Below are positions 8,300-17,180 of a DNA stretch of 64,000 nucleotides, piece after piece. The notes under the pieces are model-generated. The model did no database searches, was not told where the DNA came from, and saw only the letters and a program-made list of their open reading frames with translations. The stretch is taken from assembly GCA_030601885.1 (NCBI GenBank), contig JAUWAU010000007.1, forward strand, positions 1 through 64,000. Direction: 5' to 3'. Made by a program: the position numbers and the translations under genes. Numbering within the stretch: position 1 is the first letter of the stretch; each line of letters starts with the position of its first letter. The stretch comes from Armatimonadota bacterium. Lineage in GTDB: Bacteria; Armatimonadota; Zipacnadia; JAUWAU01.

Positions 8300-9982
8300 A
8301 TGCCTTCACCTATGAGCACGGCAGTTGCCAACGTCACCTCCCGCCTCGGCGAGATCCTCGTAGCTGATGGGGCCGTTACGGAGGAGGCGCTCGAGCAGGC
8401 CCTTATGGCTCAGCGGGACTGCAAGCGCTTCCTTGGCTCCATACTCATCGATTTCGGTTTCGCCACCAAAGAGAGCATCGGCAGAGCGCTGGAGCGGCAG
8501 TTAGGGATCGAATTCGTCGATCTGGCGGCGACGGGGATTGACGAGGGCGCCTTCGCGGCGCTGCCGGAGAAACTCATCCGGCGGCATCGTGCGGTGCCTT
8601 TCCAACTGGCCAACGACGTCCTGTCGGTGGCCATGGCCGACTCGTCGGACCTATATGCGCTCGACGAGATGCGCCTCTCAACCCCGTACCGCATCCGAAC
8701 CTATGTGGCCACCGAGGGCGACGTCGAGCAAGCCATCATAGACCGCCTCAGTGAACAGACCTCGGCGAACCTGGCCATCGCGGAGCTTGAGCTGGAGACC
8801 GAGGAGGCGGAGGAGCCCAGCACCGAAGATCTCGAGCTGTTGATCGAAGACAGCCCCATCGTGCGGCTGTTGGAGTCGATCGTGGGCGCCGCCGTCGATG
8901 CCCGTGCAAGCGACATTCACCTCGAGCCACAGCCCGGCGGCATGCGGGTCCGCTATCGCGTTGACGGTATGCTCTACGATGCGATGGTCGTGCCTCGCGC
9001 TCTACAAGCGGCCCTCATTTCGCGCGTCAAAGTACTCGGCGGCATGGACATCGCCGAGCGGCGACGGCCGCAAGATGGGCACATCAGCATCAAGCGGCAC
9101 AACACGGGCTACGACCTGCGCGTCTCCACGGTCCGGACCATAGAGGGAGAAAAGGCGGTAATACGCATCATCGAAGCCGACACCCTCATTGTTTCGCTGG
9201 AGTCCCTGGGCCTGAGCGAAGAGCAGCTCGAACTGGTGCAAGCCATCGCGCGGAAGCCCCACGGCATCGTTCTGGTAACAGGCCCGACCGGGTCGGGCAA
9301 AACGACCCTCCTGTATTCCATCCTCACCGCCATATCCAGCCCAACGGATAACATTATCACTATCGAAGATCCGGTCGAATGCCATATTGAGAATATCAAT
9401 CAGATCCAGGTGAATCCGAAGGCCGGCGTGACATTTGCCGAGGGGCTCAGGTGCATTCTACGCCAGGACCCGAACGTCATCATGGTGGGGGAGATACGGG
9501 ACCTGGACACGGCCGAGATCGCGATCCGCTCGGCGATGACGGGTCATCTCGTGTTCAGCACGGTGCACACCAACGACGCACCCGGAGCCATCACCCGGCT
9601 GGTGGACATGGGCGTGGAGCCTTTTCTCGTCAGCTCGTCCTTGCTGGCGGTCGTCGCCACCCGGCTCGTGCGCCTGCGGTGCCCAACGTGCGCACGCCTC
9701 AACCGCCCACTCCCGGCGGACAACGGGCACGTACAACTCGCGCGCGAAGGCGGATGCCCGGAGTGCAAGGGCGTAGGCTACAAGGGCAGGACGGGGATCT
9801 TCGAGATCATGGTTGCCTCAGACGAGATCAGGCGCCTGGCCCTGGGGAACGGAGCTGCACACGAAATCCGCAACGTGGCAATCAAGGAAGGCATGGTGAC
9901 CATGGTTGAGGCGGGGGCGGAGAAAGTGCGGCAGGGAAAGACAACCGAGCAAGAGGTGGCGCGGGTGTTTGACGGCGCATAA
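8300..9982 (+). CDS. pilB: Type IV pilus extension ATPase PilB (GspE family) with MshEN domain
   Basis: 560-aa hexameric ATPase that powers pilin polymerisation at the inner membrane. Residues 15-38 and 44-67 form the two-part MshEN c-di-GMP-binding motif: RLGEILxxxGxxxxxxLxxALxxQ, a 5-residue spacer, then FLGSILxxxGxxxxxxIxxALxxQ. The core has LEPQPGGMRVRYRVDG, Walker A GPTGSGKTTLL (about residue 328), the Asp box TIEDPVE, Walker B VIMVGEIRD and the His box STVHTND. A tetracysteine zinc motif (CPTC, then CPEC, residues about 460-490) marks PilB/GspE rather than PilT. ATG 8300 is used; ATG 8312 is an alternative, neither with a strong ribosome site. It is the first gene of the pilus cluster. 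Confidence 0.95.
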   Translation: MPSPMSTAVANVTSRLGEILVADGAVTEEALEQALMAQRDCKRFLGSILIDFGFATKESIGRALERQLGIEFVDLAATGIDEGAFAALPEKLIRRHRAVPFQLANDVLSVAMADSSDLYALDEMRLSTPYRIRTYVATEGDVEQAIIDRLSEQTSANLAIAELELETEEAEEPSTEDLELLIEDSPIVRLLESIVGAAVDARASDIHLEPQPGGMRVRYRVDGMLYDAMVVPRALQAALISRVKVLGGMDIAERRRPQDGHISIKRHNTGYDLRVSTVRTIEGEKAVIRIIEADTLIVSLESLGLSEEQLELVQAIARKPHGIVLVTGPTGSGKTTLLYSILTAISSPTDNIITIEDPVECHIENINQIQVNPKAGVTFAEGLRCILRQDPNVIMVGEIRDLDTAEIAIRSAMTGHLVFSTVHTNDAPGAITRLVDMGVEPFLVSSSLLAVVATRLVRLRCPTCARLNRPLPADNGHVQLAREGGCPECKGVGYKGRTGIFEIMVASDEIRRLALGNGAAHEIRNVAIKEGMVTMVEAGAEKVRQGKTTEQEVARVFDGA

Positions 9983-10024
9983 CGCCCCCGCGCCCCCGTC
10001 GCGCTGCGTACCTTCGGAGGAGCT

Positions 10025-11200
10025 ATGGCAGAGTCCATCCAGACAGCAAGAACCGGCCGCGCCGCCCTGCCAGGTGCGCCAGCGGGAGCCAAGAATGGCA
10101 ACGCGGCCGGGCGGAAGCTCGGGAAACTGGCGCGACGGCCGGGCTCGGTCACACTTCTGAGCACACGCCCACGGATCGGGCAGCTCGCCGCGGTGATCCG
10201 GCAGCTTTCGTCGCTCATCGATGCCGGCATTCCTATCACCGAGGCTCTCGACATCGCCGGGCGAGAGATGAAGCACCCGATGCTGCGCGAGGCCCTGAGC
10301 GACATGCGCGCCGACATCCACCAAGGCGCATCGCTCGAGCAAGCGATCGGCAAGCACCCGCGGGTCTTCCCCCGAGTGGTGCGTCAACTGGTAAAGGTGG
10401 CCGAAACCGGCGGTGCGCTGGACGATGTGCTCGAGATGCTGGCCGGCTACCTGGAAGACGAGCAGGACTTAAACGAACAGGTACGCACGGCCTTCGCCTA
10501 TCCGGCCATCATTGGCATCATCGCCGCGCTGACCGTAACGGCACTGGTCGTCTTCGTGGTGCCCATCTTCCAGAACGTCTTTGAGAAGATGGGGCTCACC
10601 TTGCCGCTCTCAACGCGCGCCCTCATCTTCATGGCCAGTTTTCTGCGGCACTACTGGTGGGCCCTCGGTGGCGCCATGGTGGCCGCCGTCGTCGGGCTGC
10701 GCCAGTTCAAGAACAGCGATACCGGGGCGCGGCTCTGGGATACGCTCGTTCTACATCTCCCCCTCGTGGGTCGGTTGTCCCGCACCGTGGCGATCAGCCG
10801 ATGGGTGCGCGCCTGCCAGGTGCTCATATCCAGCGGCCTGCCGGTGGATGCGGCATTCGCCGCGTCCGCAGACGCTGCCGCCAATACGGTGATCGCGGAC
10901 GCCATCCGCGGCGTTTGCGAGGGCCTGCATCGAGGCCGGGACCTGGCCACGCCGCTGCGCGAGTCGGGGGAGTTCCCATCGGTCGTGGTCGAGATGGTGC
11001 GAGTCGGCGAGGAGAGCGGCGCGCTCGACACGCTGCTGGGCAAATGCGGCGACTACTGCGATCGCGACGTGCGCCACATGACCAAGCGCATCGTCGTCAC
11101 TCTGGAGCCGTTGATGATGCTCTTCGTCGGCGGCGTCATCGCCTTCGTGGCCATGTCCATGTATCTGCCGTACTTCTCGCTGCTTTCGTCGATTAAGTGA
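10025..11200 (+). CDS. pilC: Type IV pilus inner-membrane platform protein PilC (GspF family)
   Basis: 391 aa; GGAGGA ends 5 nt before ATG 10025. After an Ala/Gly-rich start there are two GspF repeats, each opening with the pattern IRQLSSLIDAGIPITEALDIA and WVRACQVLISSGLPVDAAF, and each followed by a hydrophobic segment (about residues 160-185, 205-225 and 358-385, three membrane spans in total). PilC sits under the pilus, couples PilB to pilin insertion and is expected to contact the PilM/N/O complex encoded 3 kb downstream. It lies 42 nt after pilB in the same operon. No pilT, pilD or pilQ gene is in the window. Confidence 0.93.
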   Translation: MAESIQTARTGRAALPGAPAGAKNGNAAGRKLGKLARRPGSVTLLSTRPRIGQLAAVIRQLSSLIDAGIPITEALDIAGREMKHPMLREALSDMRADIHQGASLEQAIGKHPRVFPRVVRQLVKVAETGGALDDVLEMLAGYLEDEQDLNEQVRTAFAYPAIIGIIAALTVTALVVFVVPIFQNVFEKMGLTLPLSTRALIFMASFLRHYWWALGGAMVAAVVGLRQFKNSDTGARLWDTLVLHLPLVGRLSRTVAISRWVRACQVLISSGLPVDAAFAASADAAANTVIADAIRGVCEGLHRGRDLATPLRESGEFPSVVVEMVRVGEESGALDTLLGKCGDYCDRDVRHMTKRIVVTLEPLMMLFVGGVIAFVAMSMYLPYFSLLSSIK

Positions 11201-11291
11201 GGACGACGCGGCTGCTCAGGGCGTGCCGGCCTGCCGGCGGCCCGCAAGGGGGACGACCACAATGAGGTGCAACGTGAGAGGAGACGTCAGC

Positions 11292-11834
11292 ATGCCCAAC
11301 TCCGCGCACATCCGAGGGCGACGGGCGGGCAGGACTCTGGCGGAGCTGATGGTGGTTCTCGCGACTATGTCGGTGTTCGCCAGCATCGCCATTCCGTGCC
11401 TGTACAGCCCTATGGCGCCACAGGAAGCGGCACAGGCCACCGCCGAACGCCTGACACGGCACTTGCGGTTCACTCGAACGCTGGCGGTATTGCACGGGTC
11501 GGATAATCCCGATGGATATGCATTGGTGTTCCTCGGGCCATCAGTGGACCGATATTCGAAGTACGGGATACAGAACCGCTCAAGTGGGTACCTGCTCCCG
11601 AGCGTCGGAGTCGTGTCAACTCCCCCCGGCGCAACCGCGGTGACGTGCACGAGCAACATTAAGGGCGTTGAGTTTTGCTTCTCGCCGCGGGGCGATGTTG
11701 AGATCTTCGACACTGTGGGCAGCAAGAAGTCTGGCGATCCTGTCCTGGAAGTGAGCGGCGGCGGCGCGGTGTACAACATCCATATTGCGGAAGGCACCGG
11801 ACATGTGCAGTTGGCGGAAGTATCGGGGAGCTAG
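11292..11834 (+). CDS. Prepilin-like protein (GspH/FimT-type minor pilin)
   Basis: 180 aa from ATG 11292, chosen because AGAGGAGA ends 7 nt upstream; an in-frame ATG at 11262 is possible. A short basic leader ends in RRAG, followed by RTLAELMVVLATMSVFASIAIP, the class III prepilin N-terminus with cleavage after Gly and the conserved Glu at +5. The rest is a small globular beta-rich domain with AQATAERLTRHLRFTRTLAV, the pattern seen in GspH/FimT minor pilins. It needs a PilD-type peptidase that is not encoded here. It overlaps the next gene by 32 nt, so translation is probably coupled. Likely part of the tip complex that primes pilus assembly. Confidence 0.8.
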   Translation: MPNSAHIRGRRAGRTLAELMVVLATMSVFASIAIPCLYSPMAPQEAAQATAERLTRHLRFTRTLAVLHGSDNPDGYALVFLGPSVDRYSKYGIQNRSSGYLLPSVGVVSTPPGATAVTCTSNIKGVEFCFSPRGDVEIFDTVGSKKSGDPVLEVSGGGAVYNIHIAEGTGHVQLAEVSGS

Positions 11835-12300
11835 CGAGCGCTGCGGTACGCAGGCATACCCGCCCCACGCGAGGCGCGGCAGTCGTCTGTGGCGCGGGAG
11901 AGCTGCGGGGCTGACGCTGGCCGAGACCGTCATCGCCATGGCTATCATCGGTCTCGCCCTGGTGCCGCTGATGATGATGCTTCCCGGTGGCTCCGCCGCC
12001 CAGTTCCACGCACAGCGGGTGATGCTGTGCACGCTGTTCGCGGAGCAAAAGATGGAGGAGGCCAAGAGCGCCCTGATTGCCGACTTCAATGGCGCGCCAG
12101 GGGGTGAGGGCGACTTCAGCACGGACGGCTACGCTGAGTACCGCTACAGCATCAGCGTCGCGGATGTCAGCGGAAGGCCGCTGAAGTCAATACATGTCCT
12201 CGTCTGGGCGGACGCGAACGGCGACGGCGTCGCCGCCTCTCACGAACGCCAGACAACGCTGGACACCCTCGTTGCCCGCGCCGTCTCGCGGAGCGGGTAG
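11803..12300 (+). CDS. Prepilin-like protein (GspI/PilV-type minor pilin)
   Basis: 165 aa from ATG 11803; GCGGAAGG lies 9 nt upstream, and the first 32 nt overlap the preceding prepilin gene in another frame. A long basic leader (RRGSRLWRGRAAG) ends in Gly, followed by LTLAETVIAMAIIGLALVPLMMM with Glu at +5: a class III signal and transmembrane helix. QFHAQRVMLCTLFAEQKMEEAKS is the typical GspI/PilV segment after the helix. The leader is longer than usual, so the true start may be slightly different. Position three in the minor-pilin block agrees with GspI/PilV. Confidence 0.75.
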   Translation: MCSWRKYRGASERCGTQAYPPHARRGSRLWRGRAAGLTLAETVIAMAIIGLALVPLMMMLPGGSAAQFHAQRVMLCTLFAEQKMEEAKSALIADFNGAPGGEGDFSTDGYAEYRYSISVADVSGRPLKSIHVLVWADANGDGVAASHERQTTLDTLVARAVSRSG

Positions 12301-12365
12301 CCTGAGGGCCACAGATTCTGCCACTGCATGCGCGGAGCGGGGCACGAGGCGCCACAAGGAAGACA

Positions 12366-13679
12366 ATGCTCATCAGACTGGCCACATCGGCCCACATCAG
12401 GAAGGCAGGGATGACGCTGCCCGAGTTGCTGGTTGCGGCCAGCATTATGATCATAGTCCTGGGAATAGCGCTGCCGTTCCTCGTGACCATGCACCTGGCG
12501 TGGCAAGACAACGAGGGCCGAGCGACCGCCTTCGACGGCGCCCGGGCCGCAACAGTGTTCATAGCGAAGGGCGTACGACAGGCGCGGCGATTCAGCAACG
12601 TACCGTCTGCATCAGACCCGTACGGCAGCTTGGAAGTGGAACTGCGTACGCCCGATGGCGATCTGCATGAGCTTAGGTACTACTTCGACTCCGACGGTGC
12701 GCCGCCTGGGTTGGGGTGGATCCGGCTCCTCGATACGGACCTCGCAAGCGGCGAAATGACCGACGCGAGGCTGGCCGGGCCGGTGCAGAGCCTGTCCTTC
12801 GATATGCGCAGAGCAGACGGGGTCACTGCCGCGGCACACCCGTGGGAGGCGCAACTGGTACGCATCTCGACAACCGGAGCTACCGGCGAGGGGGAGGCCA
12901 CCTTCCCGGTGGTGGCCTCGACCGTAAAGCGCCGCGGCCCCGTTCTCTGCGCGTTGTTCTGTGCCGGGAACCTGGATTTGGCGGGCAAGACGAGTGTGAC
13001 GGGTGACGTGTATTCCGGTGGTGATCTCGTGATCGGCTCCCAGGCGTCGGTGACCGACGGAGTCGCGTACGCAGCCGGTTCCGTGGTCGGCAACGGGGCC
13101 ATCGCAGGCGTCTCGCCCACGCCTCCCCCCTCAATGCCCACGCTGGATCAGTGGTACTACAACGATCTGCTCGCCACCGCGCAGTCAGCTCCCACTGGCG
13201 ACATCGATCGCAACGCGGAGCAAATGCTGCTGAACGGCCAGACGATAAACGTCCACGGCTACGTGAAGCTCAGGGGCACGGCGGAGCTGGTGGGCCCAGG
13301 AATACTGGTCATTACCGGCAATTTCCGCGTCAGCGATACCGCTCGCGTGATCGGTGGCGCGCACGTAGTCGTCGGACGAGGTGTCACGTTCGCTGATTCC
13401 AGCCAAATGGTCGATGGCGGACTGGTGTACGGGACGGATTTCATCCAACTTGAGGCCCTCGCCTCGGTGGCGGCCGACATGGTCACGCCCTGCGATGTGT
13501 ATATTGACAGCGGGGCAACGGTCACAGGCGTGCTCCATGCTGCTGGTGGCGGCTGGATACAGGGCACAGTTCGCGGCGCCACCTACATTGGCTCAGACCT
13601 TGGCATCTCCGGAGCCACCTTCGAGGCCGACGTCGGACTAGCCCACCACACCGTGCCGGGACTCGAGTTGCTGTACTAG
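12366..13679 (+). CDS. Prepilin-like protein with large beta-solenoid C-terminal domain
   Basis: 437 aa from ATG 12366 after AAGGAAGAC. The leader ends in RKAG, then MTLPELLVAASIMIIVLGIA with Glu at +5, a normal class III prepilin start; residues 40-190 resemble a GspJ/PilW minor pilin. From about residue 200 to the end is a second domain of short beta repeats (LDLAGKTSVTGDVYSGGDL, GSQASVTDGVAYAAGSVVG, FRVSDTARVIGGAHVVVG, SGATVTGVLHAAGG), interrupted by a PTLDQWYYNDLLATAQ helix. This looks like the beta-solenoid domain seen in some PilX-like proteins (DUF7305-type) and recalls polymer-forming bactofilins. At 437 aa it is about twice the length of ordinary minor pilins. Probably a tip-exposed adhesive or scaffolding module. 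Confidence 0.72.
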   Translation: MLIRLATSAHIRKAGMTLPELLVAASIMIIVLGIALPFLVTMHLAWQDNEGRATAFDGARAATVFIAKGVRQARRFSNVPSASDPYGSLEVELRTPDGDLHELRYYFDSDGAPPGLGWIRLLDTDLASGEMTDARLAGPVQSLSFDMRRADGVTAAAHPWEAQLVRISTTGATGEGEATFPVVASTVKRRGPVLCALFCAGNLDLAGKTSVTGDVYSGGDLVIGSQASVTDGVAYAAGSVVGNGAIAGVSPTPPPSMPTLDQWYYNDLLATAQSAPTGDIDRNAEQMLLNGQTINVHGYVKLRGTAELVGPGILVITGNFRVSDTARVIGGAHVVVGRGVTFADSSQMVDGGLVYGTDFIQLEALASVAADMVTPCDVYIDSGATVTGVLHAAGGGWIQGTVRGATYIGSDLGISGATFEADVGLAHHTVPGLELLY

Positions 13680-13689
13680 GGACACAGCG

Positions 13690-14139
13690 ATGAAGATGCG
13701 GATCCCAGCTCGCCGCCATCACGGATGCCTCTCCCCACGCGGCCGGCGTCGCGGCGTGGCACTGCTCATTGCTGTGCTCGTGGTAGCACTCTCCCTCGTT
13801 CTGATCATTGCCTTCATGGACGCTGCGGCGATAGAGTTCTCTCTGGCCGGCAGCCACGAGAGATACGCCAAGGCGCTCGGTGTAGCCGATGCGGGCCTGG
13901 CCGATGCCGTGGCGACACTGGCCGCCGGAGGTACGGCAGTGGACGCCACCGTCTCGGACGTGGAGTTTCCCACGGGATCAGGCCGCTACTACTCGGTAGA
14001 CGTCACCGGCGCCGGTCCTTTGTATACGGTCACCGTCTCGGGGCGTGCCACCGACATCACCCGAGCGATCCAGGCCGAGGTTCACGTCGCAGCCCCCAAG
14101 GCCACCATCCTGCGCTATATGGAAGTGGTCGCTCCCTGA
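13690..14139 (+). CDS. PilX-like pilus assembly protein
   Basis: 149 aa, beginning 10 nt after the preceding gene. A basic N-terminus (RRGRRRG-like) runs into GVALLIAVLVVALSLVLIIA, the hydrophobic helix of PilX/GspK-type proteins, which lack the canonical +5 Glu. It is followed by the helical AGSHERYAKALGVADAGLADAVATL segment that is common to PilX N-terminal regions, then a small beta domain. PilX-type proteins cap or modulate the pilus tip. The position after three minor pilins matches the order in many type IV pilus clusters. Assignment rests on N-terminal pattern and context. Confidence 0.7.
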   Translation: MKMRIPARRHHGCLSPRGRRRGVALLIAVLVVALSLVLIIAFMDAAAIEFSLAGSHERYAKALGVADAGLADAVATLAAGGTAVDATVSDVEFPTGSGRYYSVDVTGAGPLYTVTVSGRATDITRAIQAEVHVAAPKATILRYMEVVAP

Positions 14140-14168
14140 ACCCAGGTTGCAACACGCAGCGATGGGCA

Positions 14169-14197
14169 TTGTTTACAAGGCCGTAATGTGGTATAGT
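14169..14197 (+). promoter_or_regulatory. Sigma-70-like promoter upstream of the PilM-PilN gene
   Basis: TTGTTT (14169-14174) and TATAGT (14192-14197) are separated by 17 nt and stand out in GC-rich sequence. The predicted start of transcription is about 20 nt before ATG 14224. It suggests that pilM-N and the downstream genes have their own promoter in addition to read-through from pilB. Confidence 0.5.
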
Positions 14198-14223
14198 CGG
14201 GAAACCACGTACGAGGCGAGCCA

Positions 14224-15762
14224 ATGCTGGGCCCAGGGGAATGCGCCCTAGGAATTCACGTCTCCGAGGGCCGCCTGCGAGTTGTTGCACTGCAAGGCGG
14301 AAGCAGTGGGCCCGCCTTGGCCGCCGTCCGCGATGATCCCATCCCCCTCGTCGCCGTTGAAGAGTCCGGCGTAATCCGCGATCCCCGAGCCTTGGCCAAT
14401 GCAGTGGCCGCGGCGGTAGGGGAGCACGGCATCGATCCGGGGTCGGCAGCCTCCGCACTCGCCATCAGCGGCAGCAGCGTACTGGTACGGAGCCTCGATC
14501 TTGCCCAGGAGGGCACGCCGGACATTGACGCAGCCGTCCGCGCACATGTAGAGCATTACTCCATGTTCTCAATGGGCGACGAGATAGTGGGGTACGAGGC
14601 GCACGAGCACGAGGGGCCGGAGGGAGAGGGCCGCCTTCGGGTAACGCTAGCTGCGACGAACCGCCAAGTGTCGGAATCCGGGTGGTCCATGCTGCGGGAT
14701 GTCGGCGGCCGCGCAGAGTGTGTGGAGGCCAGCAGCCTGGCGGCGTGTCGGGCGATGGCCTTCGCGGGCGAGCTGGATCTGGAAGCTGCCGCCCCGACGA
14801 TGGCGCTGTTCCTGACAAGCCGGCGAACCCAAGTGCTGGTGATATGCGGCCGAGCGGTGCTGTTCTCGCACATGCTGGACTTGCGGGCAGAGGATGTAGC
14901 CGGTGGCGACGATTCAGCGACACCGGAGGGCCACGACCGGGTTGCCACTGAAGTGGCTCGCTGCGTCCAGTTCTTCCAGCGCCAGTTTCGAGACGCCGAA
15001 CCCCTGCAGCAAATCCTATTCGTCTCCGACGTCCCCGTCGCAAGAGAGTTCTATGACAAAGTGGCGGAGGCAACGGGCGTGGCAGCCCGCGCCAGTGCGC
15101 CGCTCTCGGGCGTGCCGACCGCAGAGCAGGGCGGCGACGTGGCGGAGTTGACGAATGGCTCAACTCTGGCTCCGGCCCTGGGAGCTGCGCTGCGGGCGGC
15201 GGAAGCTTCGGATGCCTTCTGCATTCCCCTCTCCGTTGTGCGAGCCGAGAGGCCGAAGGTCGATCTTCGCGCTCTGGCGAAGATGCTTGCTCCGGGCGCT
15301 ATACTCCTCTTGTGCTTCGCTCTCGGCGCCATCGTCACCGGGTCCCGGGCGCGCGAGGCCGATCGCCGGGAGCAATTCGTGGAGCAGCAGATCGCCGAAG
15401 TTCACGCCAGCATCGCAGAAGGCAGTGACGGACTCACCGCAGAGCAGAAAGCAGCTCTGCTAGAAGCTATCGAGGCCAACAAGAGCTTGACCGCACCGGG
15501 GCGTGCCACGCACGCTCCGGAGGTGATCGCTGCTCTGGTGGAAGTGTTGCCCGTGGAGGCGCGGCTGGAAAACGTCACCATCGACAAAGAAGGCGATGTG
15601 AGCATAGGCGGCAGCATACGGAGCGAAGCTGATGCCGTCGCTCTGACTCGCGCCTTTGAGGCCTCTGAGTTCATTGCCTTCGCCCGTCTGAGCTCGCTGC
15701 GCGCCGCTGAGGCGGATGGGGAAGCTTACTTCGATTTCGACATCGTCGCGAGCGTCCGGTGA
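14224..15762 (+). CDS. PilM-PilN fusion, type IV pilus alignment complex
   Basis: 512 aa. Residues 1-340 form a PilM-like actin/ASKHA fold (LGIHVSEGRLRVVALQGG, then VLVRSLDLAQEG, LAATNRQVSESGWSMLRD and VATEVARCVQFFQRQF, matching the order in PilM). A transmembrane helix at about 355-375 (APGAILLLCFALGAIVTG) is followed by a helical spacer and a small ferredoxin-like PilN domain (ALVEVLPVEARLENVTIDKEGDVSIGG). In most species PilM is cytosolic and binds the N-terminal tail of membrane-bound PilN; here both are in one chain. The start is supported by GAGGCGAG and by the promoter at 14169. It lies 84 nt before the PilO-like gene. Assignment is from fold pattern and position. Confidence 0.8.
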   Translation: MLGPGECALGIHVSEGRLRVVALQGGSSGPALAAVRDDPIPLVAVEESGVIRDPRALANAVAAAVGEHGIDPGSAASALAISGSSVLVRSLDLAQEGTPDIDAAVRAHVEHYSMFSMGDEIVGYEAHEHEGPEGEGRLRVTLAATNRQVSESGWSMLRDVGGRAECVEASSLAACRAMAFAGELDLEAAAPTMALFLTSRRTQVLVICGRAVLFSHMLDLRAEDVAGGDDSATPEGHDRVATEVARCVQFFQRQFRDAEPLQQILFVSDVPVAREFYDKVAEATGVAARASAPLSGVPTAEQGGDVAELTNGSTLAPALGAALRAAEASDAFCIPLSVVRAERPKVDLRALAKMLAPGAILLLCFALGAIVTGSRAREADRREQFVEQQIAEVHASIAEGSDGLTAEQKAALLEAIEANKSLTAPGRATHAPEVIAALVEVLPVEARLENVTIDKEGDVSIGGSIRSEADAVALTRAFEASEFIAFARLSSLRAAEADGEAYFDFDIVASVR

Positions 15763-15846
15763 GGGCTGCTGCAGCTCATCGTGGCGCCTGATGTTGCAGG
15801 CCCGCCAACGACATAACGCCGCCGCCGGCGTGGACAGGGTGCCGCC

Positions 15847-17136
15847 ATGTCCGCTCGTGATCGCATCATCATCACTGTCTCGATCGCCGTCTTCGCCGGC
15901 GTTGTCGGCTATTGGGCGCTCTTGCGACCCAGCACCGGCAGTCTCGTCGCCTCGAAGCGCACTCTTGCGCAGATGCAAGACGAACTCCAGGGCGTCGTGG
16001 GGCTGCGCAGCACGCGAGTGCAGCACGTGATGCACGCTGCCGGCATGTGGACGGCCGAGGAGTCCTCCGGGTTCCTGCAGCAGCTCGCCCGACTCGCAGC
16101 CACCCACCGGGCTCGTCTCGTGAACGTAAACGTTGCCGCTCCGCGACGAGTGAACCCAACCCAACAAGGTCCGGCGGGCACGATCGATCACGGCCTCTTT
16201 GAGGTGAAGGTGACGGCTGACTTCGAGGGGGCATATCCGGCCATCCACCGCCTGGTCGCGGCGCTGCACGATCATCGACCAAGGCTGCGACTGACTCAGG
16301 TGACGCTGGCGGCGGGACAAGGCAGCCATGAGATCACCGTGACCACAGAGATAGCGTTTTTCGTATTCCAACCCGCTGCCGGGGCTAAGCCCATTGGTCC
16401 GACGCCGAAGTCGCCTGCGCCTCCTGAAACTGTCGCGGTGGCCGGCGCGCGGCCATCCCCCTTTGGCCGGGGCCTCGGGGTGGCGACGGTGCCGGAGACG
16501 CCCGCAGAAGCGCCAGGAGCGGACGTATCCGCGTCGGTGACTGTACCGCCTGACCTCCCCGAACTCGGGCCCGGCGAGCCGGGGGAGGATTCGCCGCAGG
16601 AGGAGGAGCTTCCGAGGGGGCCACGCCCGGTACTCACCGGCGTCGTGGGGCGCGAGGGATGGCTGTTGGCCGCAATTTCGCTGGAAGGCCGCACGCGCCT
16701 GTACGCGGCCGGCGATAAGCTGTCCGAGAACGCCACCCTGGCAGTCGTGCGGGCTGAGGGAGTTCAGATCACTGTGCACGGCAACGGGACTCGTGCCCCA
16801 GGCGAGGAAGCCGAGCGCAACATTGTGGTACGCACCGGCCAGCCGATCACCGGCGTCGAGATCCAAATCGAAGACGGCGGGGCGCTCCCAGACGGTGGGC
16901 CTTTGGGGGAGTCGAGCACAGCATTCCCAGTGTCCGCGGGCACGGTGTCCGGTCGGGCCGGAGCCATCGGTCTGGTCCGCGAACAGGACTCCATCTACTT
17001 CGTCAGGGCGGGCGACGTGATAGCCGGTAGATTGCAGGTCGTGGCCATAGCGGACGGAGACGTGTACGTCGCCGATGCGGACGCGGACGTCCGCCAGGCG
17101 AGTGAGTCCATGACGCTGCCGCGCGGGGGCGGATAA
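15847..17136 (+). CDS. PilO-like protein with C-terminal PilP-like region
   Basis: 429 aa; AGGGTG precedes ATG 15847. Residues 8-26 are a membrane anchor followed by a helical segment and a ferredoxin-like PilO domain (FLQQLARLAATHRARLVNVNV, then FEVKVTADFEGAYPAIHRLVAAL). Residues about 180-260 are a Pro/Glu/Gly-rich linker. The remainder contains two similar small beta modules, VLTGVVGREGWLLAAISLEGRTRLYAAGDKL and AIGLVREQDSIYFVRAGDVIAGRLQVVAI, which look like PilP/GspC homology domains (the pattern is known from PilP, VLxGxxxxxxxxxAxxxxxxxxxxxxxGD). It would span the periplasm and link PilM-N to a secretin, which is not encoded in the window. Confidence 0.72.
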   Translation: MSARDRIIITVSIAVFAGVVGYWALLRPSTGSLVASKRTLAQMQDELQGVVGLRSTRVQHVMHAAGMWTAEESSGFLQQLARLAATHRARLVNVNVAAPRRVNPTQQGPAGTIDHGLFEVKVTADFEGAYPAIHRLVAALHDHRPRLRLTQVTLAAGQGSHEITVTTEIAFFVFQPAAGAKPIGPTPKSPAPPETVAVAGARPSPFGRGLGVATVPETPAEAPGADVSASVTVPPDLPELGPGEPGEDSPQEEELPRGPRPVLTGVVGREGWLLAAISLEGRTRLYAAGDKLSENATLAVVRAEGVQITVHGNGTRAPGEEAERNIVVRTGQPITGVEIQIEDGGALPDGGPLGESSTAFPVSAGTVSGRAGAIGLVREQDSIYFVRAGDVIAGRLQVVAIADGDVYVADADADVRQASESMTLPRGGG

Positions 17137-17180
17137 GCAAACGCGGGGCAACGCTGTTGGCCCTGAACAGGTGGTCCGCA

